DNA of 64,000 bases from Methylorubrum thiocyanatum (GCA_014138645.1 JACJIB010000006.1:124001-188000); one strand, 5' to 3'; positions 43,289-52,574 are shown, counted from the first letter of the stretch. Made by a program: numbers and translations. The notes: generated from the sequence alone by a model not told the origin.

Positions 43289-43918
43289 TCAGGGCGGACA
43301 GGGCTTTCCGCCCGGCAGCACCACCTCGACCTGCCCGTTCGTCGCGGTGCCCTCGCGGACCGGCCACGCGGCCCTGCTGGTGAAGATGAGATTGTTGAGA
43401 AACGGGAAGAAGGAGAACAGCGGCCGGTAGGACAGCCGCGTCTCGGCCATCACGAAGCGGTCTCCCTTCGAGGCCGTCCCCGCCGGCGGCGGCCCGATAT
43501 CGGACCCGACGGCGCGGGCCTCGGCGGCCTGCTGGACGCTGGAGCAGACCCGGGCCACGACGTCGTTGCCGACGCGGTACACGCCCCCCGCGGTCAGGAC
43601 GACACCGAGGCCGGACAGGCTGTAGGGCGCGGCCACGACCTGGGCCGCCGCGACCACGTCGCTGAGATCGCCGTAATCGTTCTTGGAGGCGAGGTCGGCC
43701 ATCGCGATCGTGGCCTGGGTGAGGCGGCTGTTCGTGGCGATCGCCCGGGGGATCTCGATCGCGGCGACGAGCAGGAGCACGAGGACCGGCGCGACGAAGG
43801 CGAACTCGATGGCGCTCACGCCCCCCTCACAGCGAGAGAGGCGGTCGAGGGCTCGCCTGAGCGGCCGGGGCAGCCCGACGGCCCGCCGCAGGGCCCGGAG
43901 GCGTTCCCGCGGCGTCAT
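43289..43918 (-). CDS. TadE/TadF-like pseudopilin protein
   Basis: A 209-residue protein. An Arg-rich cytoplasmic leader is followed by CEGGVSAIEFAFVAPVLVLLLVAAIEI, the TadE-type segment with the conserved Glu after the processing site. The exported part is about 160 residues with two or more cysteines. The start at 43918 overlaps the stop of the next TadE-like gene by 4 nt (ATGA). It is a minor pseudopilin-like subunit of a Tad pilus. Confidence 0.82.
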   Translation of the reverse strand: MTPRERLRALRRAVGLPRPLRRALDRLSRCEGGVSAIEFAFVAPVLVLLLVAAIEIPRAIATNSRLTQATIAMADLASKNDYGDLSDVVAAAQVVAAPYSLSGLGVVLTAGGVYRVGNDVVARVCSSVQQAAEARAVGSDIGPPPAGTASKGDRFVMAETRLSYRPLFSFFPFLNNLIFTSRAAWPVREGTATNGQVEVVLPGGKPCPP

Positions 43919-44508
43919 GCGCACGGCATGTCCGCATACCCTTCCGTGCGGAAGACGGCCGTCGCCGTGAGGAGCTGCTGGCCGCCGGGCATGCGCTGGC
44001 CGGTGAAATCGAGGAAGCGGAAGGGCCGCATCACGGGCACGGCGACCCGCAGGACGTGGACGCTGCCGCCGGACGGACAGCTCAGCTGCGTGCCGAAGCC
44101 GGCCGCCCAGTCGCCGCGGCTGGCATCGTAGGCCGGGGCGATCTGCTTGACGGCGAAGGTGGCGGTGCGCACGAGGTCGAACCGCAACGCGTCGCAGCGA
44201 TAGAGCCGGACACCGCTGCCGCAGAGCAGGCCGCGCAGATATCCCGACAGGTCGGCGCCGTTCGCCTCCTGCTGGAACGCACCGGTGCGCACGAGGCGCG
44301 CCGTCCGCTCGACCGCGAGGTCGAGCTGGTGCTGGGTGAGAACGAGGAACGACGCCTCGATGATCACCAGCATCAGGACCGCGAGCGGCAAGAGGACGAG
44401 GGAGAGTTCGACCGCCGCGATGCCGCTGACGTCGCGGACGAACCGCAGGTTCAGGCTCTCGGGAACCGCGCGATGTCGAAGATGCCGGATCAGCCGAGAG
44501 ACGTTCAA
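43915..44508 (-). CDS. TadE-like pseudopilin protein, start uncertain
   Basis: Contains FVRDVSGIAAVELSLVLLPLAVLMLVIIEASFLVL, the TadE-type hydrophobic segment with its conserved Glu. An exported domain follows, with the pattern LLCGSGVRLYRCDALRFDL. There is no ATG near the expected N terminus. I placed the start at a TTG (44508), giving 197 residues, but it lacks a clear ribosome site. An ATG at 44673 would add an unlikely Arg/Ser-rich leader. It is coupled to the next Tad gene by a 4-nt overlap. Confidence 0.7.
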   Translation of the reverse strand: MNVSRLIRHLRHRAVPESLNLRFVRDVSGIAAVELSLVLLPLAVLMLVIIEASFLVLTQHQLDLAVERTARLVRTGAFQQEANGADLSGYLRGLLCGSGVRLYRCDALRFDLVRTATFAVKQIAPAYDASRGDWAAGFGTQLSCPSGGSVHVLRVAVPVMRPFRFLDFTGQRMPGGQQLLTATAVFRTEGYADMPCA

Positions 44509-44831
44509 GGGGTTCGACTTCGTTGATACCGCCTCTGCACGGCCTCGACACCGCCAGGACTTATTTCGACGCGATCCGCGACTGTTTGCCGACGCTAGAC
44601 GCGTCGCCTTTCCACTCCGTGAATCGGGCCGGGAAGATTGCGCATGAACAAAGGACGGACGCGCCCGGCGCATCCGCGGGCGCTTCGGGCGACCGCCCTC
44701 CGGAGGGCATCGCCTTCGCAAGACAAGCGACGGCTGGTTCCGCCGCGGGGCAGCCGCAGAGGGCTCCCGTTGCGGTCGTCGGTGCGGTCGTCGATCTTGC
44801 GGCGGCGCAGAGGATCCGGCGCGCTCCGCGG
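44509..44831. other. intergenic region upstream of the Tad genes
   Basis: This 323-bp region lies between the Tad-type genes and the end of the allophanate hydrolase gene. It must hold the Tad promoter. I see no clear gene or T-tract terminator for the operon that ends at 44832. Confidence 0.4.
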
Positions 44832-46643
44832 CTATGGCACCTCACTCAGGTACCGACGCCAGCCGCCGAACGCGGTGATGTCGCGGGCCCCGGCGAGGCC
44901 CGCCGCCTCCACCAGAAACCCCTTCGGGCTCGTGCCGTCGGCGAGCGCCAGCGTCCCGATCGCCAGCGGCGACGGCACGCCGGCCACGAAGCTGCCGAAA
45001 CCCGCCGGCGGCAGGGCCCAGACCTCGGTAGCGATGGCGCCGCCGGCGCCGGGGTCGACCCGGATCAGGCCGGGCCGCGCCGGGGGGCCGCCGGGGAGGG
45101 CGTGCAGGCGGTAGTCCGGCCGCGTCGCGACGGCGCGCAGGAAGCGGGCGCCGCGCCCCGTCAGCTCGCCGTTCAGCGGCAGGCCGGAGAGATGCGCCCC
45201 GACGACGGCGATCTCGATCTCGCCGGCCCCGGCGCGGTCCGCGCGCGGCGTCGCCTCCGCCGGAACGGCCACGCCGCTCGCCCCGAGAGTGGCGCCGGCC
45301 GCCGCGTGGAGGCGGGCGCCGAGTTCGGCGATGAGCCCGTCCGCCCCGCGCGGGGCGATCAGCGTCACGCCCGAGGGGAAGCCGTCGGCGCGGGGGCGCC
45401 CCGGCACCGCCAGCGCGCAGAGGTCGAGCAGGTTCACGAAGTTGGTGTAGGTGCCGAGTTCGCTGTTGGGGCCGATCGGGTCGGCGTCGAGCTCCGCCAC
45501 CCGGCGCGGGCGCGGATAGGTCGGGACCACCAGCACGTCGATCCCCTGCCAGACCGCTTCCGTCGCGCGGCGCAGCTCGGCCAGTCGGTAGAGGCCGGCG
45601 AAGGCATCCGCCGCCGAGTGGGCGTTCGCCGCGCCGATGATCGCCCGCGTGGTCGGGTGGAGGGAATCGGGCCTTGCCTCGATGAAGCCGCGGATCGCCT
45701 GATAGCGCTCGGCCACCCAGGGGCCGGCATAGAGGAGCTGCGCCACGGCGAAGAAGGGCGCGAGATCGATCGCCGTCGCCTCACCGCCGAGCACCGCCCG
45801 GAGATCGGCCAGCGACGCGTCGAAGGCACTCTCCGATTGGGGATCCCCGCCGAAAATCCGGCCGGCCGCGTCCGGCACGCCGACCCGCAGGCCCGGCGGC
45901 AGGGCGCCGGGACGGGGCGGCAGCGGCAGGGACCGCGAATACGGGTCCTCCGCATCGTAGCCGGCCATGACCCGATAGACCGCATCGGCCTCCGCTACGG
46001 TGCCGGCGAAGACGGAGAGAGTGTCGAGGGTGCGGCAGGCGGGGACCACACCGCGGCTCGAGACGCTGCCGAGGGAGGGTTTCAATCCCACGATGTTGTT
46101 GAGGCCGGCCGGAACCCGGCCCGAGCCCGCCGTGTCGGTGCCGAGGCTGAAGCCGACGAGGCCGCGTGCCACCGCCACCGCCGAGCCGGAGGAGGAGCCG
46201 CCCGGCACGACGGCCGGATCGATGGCGTTGCGCGGGACGGGATAGGGCGTGCGCACCCCGACGAGCCCGGTGGCGAACTGATCGAGATTGGTCTTGCCGA
46301 TGAGCAGGGCGCCGGCCGCGAGCAGGCGCTCCACCGCCGGAGCGCTCGCCTGCGGCGTGAAGGCGAAGTCCGGGCAGGCCGCGGTGGTGGGAAGCCCGGC
46401 GACGTCGACATTGTCCTTCACCGCGAAGGGCACGCCCCAGAGCGGCTTCGTCTCCGGGTCGAAGGACCCGAGGGCGCGGGCGGCCGCCCGCAGCTCCGCC
46501 TCGGGGACCAGCGCGAGGAAGATGCCGGGATCGTCGGCCGCCGCGATCCGGCGGTAGGTCTCGGCCACCACCGCCTCGGGCGAGAGGCCGGCGGCGTAGG
46601 CGGCATGGAGCGCGCTGACGCTCGGGAAGGCGGGGACCGTCAT
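44832..46643 (-). CDS. atzF: allophanate hydrolase
   Basis: A 603-residue enzyme. The amidase-signature domain (about 1-430) carries the Ser-cisSer-Lys triad: Lys76 in FAVKDNVD, the Ser block 150-152 in GGSSSGSA, and nucleophile Ser174 in DTAGSGR. A C-terminal domain (about 450-603) is typical of allophanate hydrolases such as AtzF. It hydrolyses allophanate to CO2 and ammonia, the last step after urea or guanidine carboxylation. It is separate from the carboxylase, not fused as in yeast urea amidolyase. It is the final gene of the riboswitch-headed operon. Confidence 0.93.
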   Translation of the reverse strand: MTVPAFPSVSALHAAYAAGLSPEAVVAETYRRIAAADDPGIFLALVPEAELRAAARALGSFDPETKPLWGVPFAVKDNVDVAGLPTTAACPDFAFTPQASAPAVERLLAAGALLIGKTNLDQFATGLVGVRTPYPVPRNAIDPAVVPGGSSSGSAVAVARGLVGFSLGTDTAGSGRVPAGLNNIVGLKPSLGSVSSRGVVPACRTLDTLSVFAGTVAEADAVYRVMAGYDAEDPYSRSLPLPPRPGALPPGLRVGVPDAAGRIFGGDPQSESAFDASLADLRAVLGGEATAIDLAPFFAVAQLLYAGPWVAERYQAIRGFIEARPDSLHPTTRAIIGAANAHSAADAFAGLYRLAELRRATEAVWQGIDVLVVPTYPRPRRVAELDADPIGPNSELGTYTNFVNLLDLCALAVPGRPRADGFPSGVTLIAPRGADGLIAELGARLHAAAGATLGASGVAVPAEATPRADRAGAGEIEIAVVGAHLSGLPLNGELTGRGARFLRAVATRPDYRLHALPGGPPARPGLIRVDPGAGGAIATEVWALPPAGFGSFVAGVPSPLAIGTLALADGTSPKGFLVEAAGLAGARDITAFGGWRRYLSEVP

Positions 46644-46743
46644 GTGCGTTCTCAGTCCGTGACAGGGCGGAGCGGCGAGCCGGCGGCACGGCGCCCAGAA
46701 TTCGAAGGGGTTCTGTTCGAAGGGGTTTTGGGCCGGCTTTGGC

Positions 46744-46887
46744 CTATCGCGGCCTCTCGCCGGCCCGGATGCGGGCTTGAACGCGGGTTCGATCAGCGTC
46801 CGGCAGCCGCCCGGCCGCCCGGGCCTGGAGGCCCAGGGCGATCAGGCTGGCGACCGAGGCGAGGACGCGTTGGATCCGCTGCATCAT
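46744..46887 (-). CDS. possible small protein of 47 aa between carboxylase and allophanate hydrolase
   Basis: A short frame beginning MMQRIQRVLASVASLIALGLQARAAGRL and ending Arg-rich. A ggaga ribosome-like site precedes the double ATG. The N-terminal half could be a signal sequence or a membrane helix. It lies in the same orientation inside the operon and fills a 316-bp gap. No family is recognised, and it may be spurious. Confidence 0.35.
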   Translation of the reverse strand: MMQRIQRVLASVASLIALGLQARAAGRLPDADRTRVQARIRAGERPR

Positions 46888-46959
46888 GGGCCGTCTCCGG
46901 TGGGGCGGGGTGCGGGCCGACGGGCCTTGCAGATGGCCCTTGCAAGATCCGTCCCGGCC

Positions 46960-49900
46960 TCAGAGTTCGAGGATGGCGACGAGGTCGCCGCCGCGCAGGG
47001 TGCGGCCGGGCTGGGCTCGGATCTCGCGGACCCGGCCGCCGACGGGGGCGGTGACGGCCACTTCCATCTTCATCGATTCGAGGATCGCCACCGTCTGGCC
47101 GGCGGCCACGACCTCGCCCGCGCCGACGAGGACTTTCCAGACATTGCCCGGCACCGTCGTCGGCACGCCCTCGCAGCCCGGCGGGATCGCGGCGGCTTCC
47201 TCGGCCAGAGCCTCGTCGGCGACGAAGCTGTCGAGCCCCTCCGCCTTCCAGCGCTCGCGCTCGGCGGTGAAGGCCGCCTGCTGGCGGGCACGGGCCGCGT
47301 CGATCTCAGCGGCGTTGTCCGCGAGCCTCGCCCGGTGCGCGGCGTAGGAGAAGGTGCCCTCCTCGATCCGCACCGGATAGGCCCCGTGGGGGAAGGCGGC
47401 ACGCGCCTCGGTGAGTTCGTCGTGCGAAACGGGGACGAAGCGGATGCGATCGAAGGGCCGTAGCAGCCACGGATGGCCGGGCACGAATTCGCGGGTCGTG
47501 CGCCACGTGTTCCAGATCTGGATCGTGCGCCCGAAGAGCTGGTAGCCGCCCGGCCCCTCCATGCCGTAGATGCACATATAGGCGCCGCCGATGCCGACCG
47601 CGTTCTCCGGCGTCCAAGTGCGGGCGGGGTTGTACTTGGTCGTCACGAGGCGGTGGCGCGGATCGACCGGGGTCGCCACCGGCGCGCCGAGATAGACGTC
47701 GCCCAATCCCATCACGAGGTATTCGGCGTCGAAGATGATGTCGCGCACCGCCGCCTCGTCGGGCAGGCCGTTGATGCGGCGGATGAACTCGATGTTCGAG
47801 GGGCACCAGGGTGCGTTGGGGCGCACCAGTTCCTGATACTTGCGCATCGCGAGCTCCGCCTGCGGGTCGTTCCACGACAGCGGCAGGTGGACGGTGCGGC
47901 TCGGGACGCTGACATCCTCGGCGGCCGGCAGACCGGCCTCGATCTCGCGCAAGAGCCCGAGGAGGCGGGGGCGCGGCAGCGACGCGCCGTCGTAATGGAT
48001 CTGCAGCGAGCGGATGCCCGGCGTCAGATCGATCAGCCCCGGCAGGCGGGCGCTTCGCACCGCCTCGGCGAGCAGATGGACCCGCAGCCGCAACCCGATA
48101 TCGAGAGCCATCGGGCCGTACTCGACGAGGAGGTTGTCGTCGCCCTGGCGGCGATAGGCGACGGGGACCGGCCCGGTCTCGTCGCGGGCGAGGATCGGGG
48201 AGCCAGCGGCCATCCCTGCGCCGCCGATCACGGCGGGGGCGGCCGGCGCGAGGGCCGCGTCCTCCGGGCGGGCCACGGGATGGAACCGCACGCGGTCGCC
48301 GGGCCGGAGCTGGCCCATCTTCCAGAGTTCATCGCGGGCGATCACCGCCGGGCAGACGAAGCCGCCGAGACTCGGGCCGTCCGGGCCGAGCAGGATCGGC
48401 ATGTCGCCGGTGAAGTCGATGGCGCCGACGGCGTAGGCGTTGTCGTGCAGGTTGGAGGGATGCAAGCCCGCCTCGCCGCCGTCGGTGCGGGCCCAGCGCG
48501 GGGTCGGGCCGATCAGGCGCACGCCGGTGCGGGCCGAGTTGAAGTGCACCTCGTAGGACGCCGCGAACAGGTCGGCGATGTCGGCCTCCTGGAAGAAGTC
48601 GGGCGCGCCGTGCGGGCCGTAGACGACGCCGATCGCCCAGTCCTGGGTCAGCGGTGCGGGCTCGGGCGAGGCGGCCGCGACCTCGGGCGCGTCGCCGAGA
48701 TGGAGCACGTCGCCGGCCTTCAGCACGCCCGTGGCGTGGCCGCCGAAGGCGCCGAGCGCGAAGGTCGCCCGCGAGCCGAGCACCACGGGCGCCGCGAAAC
48801 CGCCGCGCAGGGCCAGATAGGCGCGCTGGCCCGGCCCCTCGATCGCGCCGACGGTCAGCGTCTGGCCCGCTGTCACCGAAAAGGCTTCCCCGTGCGGGCG
48901 CGCCTCGCCATCGAGGGTGAGCCGCATCGCGGCGCCGGCCAGCGCGATCCGAGCGTCCGCGTGGAAGCGCAGCGTCGGGCCGGAGACGGTGAGTTCGAGG
49001 GCGCAGGTGTCCGGCCCGTTGCCGACGAGCGCATTGGCGGTGCGGAAGGAACGCGCATCCATCGGCCCGCTCGGGGGCACGCCGACCTCCCACAGGCCGA
49101 GGCGGCCGGGCAGTTCCTGCAGGCTCGATTGCGGGCCGGGCAGCAGAACCTCGATGCTGCGCGGGTGGTATTCGAGGTCGCGCAAGGCCGTCGTCGCGAC
49201 CCGGCCGCTGGCGAAGAGATCGGAGGCGGCGATGGTGCGCAGGTAGTCGAGATTCGTCTCGATCCCGGAGACGGCAGTGTCGCCGAGCGCCTCCCGGAGG
49301 GCCGCGATCGCCGCCGGCCGGTCGGCGCCGGTGACGATGATCTTGGCGAGCATCGGGTCGTAGAACGGCGTGACCTCGGTGCCCGCACTGATCCAGCCGT
49401 CGATGCGGGCGGACTCCGAAAAGCGCACCTCGGTGAGCAGGCCGGCGCTCGGGGCGAAGTTGGCGTGCGGGATCTCGGCGTAGAGCCGCGCCTCGATCGC
49501 CGCACCCCGCGGCACGAGCGGCCCAGCCGCGCCGATCGGGTCCTCGCCCGCGGCTTGCCGCACCATCCACTCGACGAGATCGATGCCGAACACGGCCTCC
49601 GTCACCGGATGCTCGACCTGAAGCCGCGTGTTCACTTCGAGGAACGAGAAGTCCTCGCGCTGCGGATCGTAGATGAACTCGACCGTGCCGGCCGACGCGT
49701 AGGCGACGCTCTCGCCCAGCGCCACCGCCGCCGCGTGGAGGCGGGCGCGCACCGGCTCGGAGAGGCCGGGGGCCGGCGTCTCCTCGATCACCTTCTGGTT
49801 CCGGCGCTGGAGCGAGCAGTCGCGCTCGCCGAGCGCCACGACGCGGCCCCGCCCGTCACCGAAGATCTGCACCTCGACATGGCGGGCCTGCGCCACGAAG

Positions 49901-50499
49901 CGTTCGAGATAGACGCGGGCATCGCCGAAGCTGGCGCGGGCCGTGCGCTCGACCGCGGCGAAGCGCTCGGCCAGTTCTTCCGCCGAATGGCAGAGCTGCA
50001 TCCCGATGCCGCCGCCGCCCGCCGTGCTCTTGAGCATGACGGGATAGCCGATGGCCTCGGCCGCCCTCAGCGCGGTCTCGACATCGGGCAGCAGGTCGGT
50101 GCCGGGCAGAAGCGGCACGCCGCTGACTTTCGCGAGATCGCGGGCGGTGTGCTTGAGGCCGAAGGCGCGCAGATGCTCCGGACGCGGGCCGATGAAGCGG
50201 ATGCCTTCCGCCGCCAGCCGCTCGGCAAAGCCGACATTCTCCGACAGGAAGCCGTAGCCGGGATGAACGGCCTGCGCCCCCGTCGCCCGGCAGGCGGCGA
50301 TCACCGCCTCGACGTCGAGATAGCTCTGCGCGGCCGGCGCCGGCCCGAGGCGCACCGCCTCGTCGGCGGCGAGCACGCCCGGCGTGAAGCGGTCGGCATC
50401 CGAATAGACGGCGACCGAGGGTATTCCCATGCGCTTGAGCGTGCGCACGACGCGGGCGGCGATCTCACCGCGATTGGCGACCAGAACCTTCTCAAACAT
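46960..50499 (-). CDS. urea/guanidine carboxylase (biotin-dependent)
   Basis: A 1179-residue multidomain enzyme. The biotin carboxylase domain is at about 1-450 (start MFEKVLVANRGEIAARVVRTLKRMG; ATP-grasp TAGGGGIGMQ). The KipA/KipI-like carboxyltransferase is at about 460-1040. The C-terminal biotinyl domain has Lys1144 in ILESMKMEVAV. It adds CO2 to urea or guanidine using ATP. The upstream guanidine-I riboswitch and the two associated deiminase-like proteins favour guanidine, giving carboxyguanidine. It overlaps the preceding gene by 8 nt. The substrate-selecting residue in the carboxyltransferase domain was not located. Confidence 0.93.
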   Translation of the reverse strand: MFEKVLVANRGEIAARVVRTLKRMGIPSVAVYSDADRFTPGVLAADEAVRLGPAPAAQSYLDVEAVIAACRATGAQAVHPGYGFLSENVGFAERLAAEGIRFIGPRPEHLRAFGLKHTARDLAKVSGVPLLPGTDLLPDVETALRAAEAIGYPVMLKSTAGGGGIGMQLCHSAEELAERFAAVERTARASFGDARVYLERFVAQARHVEVQIFGDGRGRVVALGERDCSLQRRNQKVIEETPAPGLSEPVRARLHAAAVALGESVAYASAGTVEFIYDPQREDFSFLEVNTRLQVEHPVTEAVFGIDLVEWMVRQAAGEDPIGAAGPLVPRGAAIEARLYAEIPHANFAPSAGLLTEVRFSESARIDGWISAGTEVTPFYDPMLAKIIVTGADRPAAIAALREALGDTAVSGIETNLDYLRTIAASDLFASGRVATTALRDLEYHPRSIEVLLPGPQSSLQELPGRLGLWEVGVPPSGPMDARSFRTANALVGNGPDTCALELTVSGPTLRFHADARIALAGAAMRLTLDGEARPHGEAFSVTAGQTLTVGAIEGPGQRAYLALRGGFAAPVVLGSRATFALGAFGGHATGVLKAGDVLHLGDAPEVAAASPEPAPLTQDWAIGVVYGPHGAPDFFQEADIADLFAASYEVHFNSARTGVRLIGPTPRWARTDGGEAGLHPSNLHDNAYAVGAIDFTGDMPILLGPDGPSLGGFVCPAVIARDELWKMGQLRPGDRVRFHPVARPEDAALAPAAPAVIGGAGMAAGSPILARDETGPVPVAYRRQGDDNLLVEYGPMALDIGLRLRVHLLAEAVRSARLPGLIDLTPGIRSLQIHYDGASLPRPRLLGLLREIEAGLPAAEDVSVPSRTVHLPLSWNDPQAELAMRKYQELVRPNAPWCPSNIEFIRRINGLPDEAAVRDIIFDAEYLVMGLGDVYLGAPVATPVDPRHRLVTTKYNPARTWTPENAVGIGGAYMCIYGMEGPGGYQLFGRTIQIWNTWRTTREFVPGHPWLLRPFDRIRFVPVSHDELTEARAAFPHGAYPVRIEEGTFSYAAHRARLADNAAEIDAARARQQAAFTAERERWKAEGLDSFVADEALAEEAAAIPPGCEGVPTTVPGNVWKVLVGAGEVVAAGQTVAILESMKMEVAVTAPVGGRVREIRAQPGRTLRGGDLVAILEL

Positions 50500-51136
50500 C
50501 GGCCGAACCCTCGCGCACCGTCACGCGGATCGGCGTGGGGTTGAAGCCGTTGCAGGGGTTGTTGATCTGCGGGCAGTTCGAGATCACGCAGATCACGTCC
50601 ATCTCGGCCCGGAGCTCGACGTAATCGCCGGGCGACGACACGCCGTCGACGATGGCGAGCCCGCCATCCTGCTCGATCGGCACGTTCATGAAGAAGTTGA
50701 TGTTCGGCACGATGTCGCGCTTCGACAGGCCGTACTTCGCCACTTCCAGCGCGAAGTTCTCGCGGCAGGCGTGGAGATACTTGGTGGCGTGGCCGAAGCG
50801 GACGGTGTTGCTCTCGCAGGAGCAGGCTCCGGCCGAGGTGTCGTGGCGCCCGCAGGAATCGGCGGTGACGGTGAGCATCACCCGGCCCTCGTTCGACATC
50901 ACCCGCGTGCCGGTGGTGACGTAGGCCGCGCCCTGCGCGCGCACGGTGTCCTGCGAGGAATAGCGCTCGCCCAGGTCGTCGGCCCGGTAGAACAGGGTGT
51001 CGACGGCTTGGCAGCCCTCCAAATCCTCGATGCGGATGATCTGGCCGGCCCGCACGAGGGTGGAGAACGGCGCCTGGGCGGGCACGACCTGATCCAGAAC
51101 GACATGATCGAAGAGCGTGGTCACGGTGTCGGTCAT
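50492..51136 (-). CDS. urea carboxylase-associated protein / carboxyguanidine deiminase subunit (DUF1989)
   Basis: A 214-residue DUF1989 protein with conserved metal-ligand candidates: DSCGRHDTSAGACSCESN (about 108-125) and ISNCPQINNPCNG near residue 190. Such pairs, long called urea-carboxylase-associated proteins 1 and 2, have been shown in homologous systems to deiminate carboxyguanidine to allophanate and ammonia. It follows the larger partner by 15 bp and overlaps the carboxylase start by 8 nt. Which subunit letter applies was not assigned. Confidence 0.9.
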   Translation of the reverse strand: MTDTVTTLFDHVVLDQVVPAQAPFSTLVRAGQIIRIEDLEGCQAVDTLFYRADDLGERYSSQDTVRAQGAAYVTTGTRVMSNEGRVMLTVTADSCGRHDTSAGACSCESNTVRFGHATKYLHACRENFALEVAKYGLSKRDIVPNINFFMNVPIEQDGGLAIVDGVSSPGDYVELRAEMDVICVISNCPQINNPCNGFNPTPIRVTVREGSADV

Positions 51137-51151
51137 CGGTCTTGCCTCCCC

Positions 51152-51964
51152 TCAGAAGCCGGCGGCGGCGTTGTTCTCGAAGCCGCGCACGGCCTCGATC
51201 GTGGCGGTGCGGCAGAGGTCGTCCGCCGCCGGGGCAGGCGCCCGGAAGCGGGTGACCGCGACCGGGTTCGGCGCGTAGTCGGGCGTCGGATCAAGGGGGT
51301 GGGGGCAGTTCGAGAGGGCGACGATCAGGTCCATCTCGGCGCGCAGGTCCACGAAGTCGCCCAGGGCGCGGCCGGATGCGTTCCACCCGAGCCGGCCCTC
51401 CGGCCCGACGACGACGGGGGCGAAGAAGCTGATGCAGGCGGGGATGTCGCGCCGGTCGAGCCCGGTCTTGAGGGCGGCCAGCACGAGGTTGTCGCGGGTG
51501 TTGCGATGCGGACCGCCGGCATAGCGCGCCGCGTTCGAGGCGGCATTGGAGCCGCCGACGAGCGCGTCGTGGCTCCCGCAGGAATCCTCGATCAGCGAAA
51601 ACATCACCCGGCCCATGTCGGAGAACAGCACCCGGCCTTTGCGCAGGGCGGCCGTCCACTGCACCTTCACGGTGTCGGCATAGTTCAGCCGCTCGCTCGG
51701 ATCGGCGGCCGACCACGCCACCAGCGCGACGCTCGACGGGCCGTGATCGAGGCTGAGGCGCAGGGCCTCGCCGGCTTTCAGCGCGGTGGTCCAGTACCAG
51801 CCGCCGGGGATCGTCTCGCGGTGGAGGATCGCGGCCGCGTCGAGCGGCACGCCGCCGCGGGGGCTTGGGCCCGGCAGGGCACGCGGGGCATGGCCCTGGC
51901 CCGCCCGCTTCAGTTCCTCGTAGCGGCGGCGGTTTTCCGCAATCGCGCTCGCGTCGTCCGACAT
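51152..51964 (-). CDS. urea carboxylase-associated protein / carboxyguanidine deiminase subunit (DUF1989, larger)
   Basis: A 270-residue DUF1989 protein starting MSDDASAIAENRRRYEELKRAGQGHAPRALPGP, the usual N terminus of the larger subunit. It keeps DSCGSHD and LSNCPHPLDP, but where the partner has GACSCES it reads VGGSNAASN. One metal site may therefore be incomplete, consistent with a non-catalytic partner. The start at 51964 is preferred over an in-frame ATG further upstream that would run into intergenic DNA. It begins the second half of the operon after the hairpin repeat. Confidence 0.88.
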   Translation of the reverse strand: MSDDASAIAENRRRYEELKRAGQGHAPRALPGPSPRGGVPLDAAAILHRETIPGGWYWTTALKAGEALRLSLDHGPSSVALVAWSAADPSERLNYADTVKVQWTAALRKGRVLFSDMGRVMFSLIEDSCGSHDALVGGSNAASNAARYAGGPHRNTRDNLVLAALKTGLDRRDIPACISFFAPVVVGPEGRLGWNASGRALGDFVDLRAEMDLIVALSNCPHPLDPTPDYAPNPVAVTRFRAPAPAADDLCRTATIEAVRGFENNAAAGF

Positions 51965-52070
51965 GGTCGTGTCTCCGATGGGGGCCGGGTCGTCCCGGTC
52001 GAAGCGCCCTGTCGCGGCCGGGCCGTCCCGGCAGGCTGTTTTGTCTCGATGATCCCGCGTCCCACCCATC

Positions 52071-52183
52071 CCCTCATCCTGAGGTGCCGGAGCGAAGCGG
52101 AGGCCTCGAAGGAGGGCTCCAGTGCGCTCGCGATCCCTGGAGCCCTCCTTCGAGGCCTCCGGCTCCGCACCTCAGGATGAGGG
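52071..52183. repeat. 113-bp imperfect palindromic repeat (REP-like hairpin)
   Basis: Two near-perfect inverted arms of about 47-52 bp (left begins CCCTCATCCTGAGGTGC, right ends GCACCTCAGGATGAGGG) surround a 14-bp loop (52127-52140, tgcgctcgcgatcc). A short indel around 52087-52100 interrupts the pairing. It sits between two genes of the same operon and would form a very stable RNA hairpin. It looks like a dispersed intergenic repeat of the kind found in many copies in Rhizobiales. Confidence 0.85.
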
Positions 52184-52200
52184 TTGGGGGTGGGATGGGG

Positions 52201-52563
52201 TCATGGGTCCGCGGGCACCTCGTAGAAGGCGAAGAGCTTGCGGGCCGGCTCGACGATCTCCCAGGTGCCGGTGAAGCCGGCGGGCGAGACGAAGGCGTCG
52301 CCGGCCCGGAAGGTGGTCCGCGTGCCGGCCTCGTCGGTGACGACGATCACCCCTTCGAGCAGGTGGCAGAACTCGCTCTCGGTGAAGACGACCCGCCACG
52401 TCCCCCGCTCCGCCGCCCAGGTGCCGGCGGAGAAGCGCCCGTCCGCGCTGGTGAAGTGGAGCGTGGCGGTCTGGACGGGGTCGCCGGCCAGGATCCGCTC
52501 CAGTGCCGGACGGTAGGTGGACGGCGCGGCGGTGCTGTTCGCGAAGGCGATGACGGTCTTCAT
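52201..52563 (-). CDS. cupin-domain protein (DUF861/EutQ-like)
   Basis: A 120-residue single-cupin protein with SAGTWAAERGTWRVVFTESEFCHLLEGVIVVTDEAGTRTTFRAGDAFVSPAGFTGTWEIVEPARKLFAFYE, typical of the small DUF861 group related to (S)-ureidoglycine aminohydrolase. Only one of the usual metal-binding histidines (FCHLLEG) is evident. A GGAGAGCGAG ribosome site supports the start at 52563. It follows the glutamine synthetase gene by 11 bp. Its role in the operon is unknown. Confidence 0.82.
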   Translation of the reverse strand: MKTVIAFANSTAAPSTYRPALERILAGDPVQTATLHFTSADGRFSAGTWAAERGTWRVVFTESEFCHLLEGVIVVTDEAGTRTTFRAGDAFVSPAGFTGTWEIVEPARKLFAFYEVPADP

Positions 52564-52574
52564 CTCGCTCTCCG

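Noticed and set aside
44832..50499. A fused urea amidolyase
   Set aside because: The carboxylase and allophanate hydrolase are separate frames with a gap of about 316 bp. No frameshift joins them.
47473..50544. A 1023-codon open frame on the plus strand
   Set aside because: It is antisense to the urea/guanidine carboxylase, whose domains are unmistakable. Its translation has no recognisable motif and is Arg/Gly/Ala-rich, as expected from G+C-rich DNA without stops.
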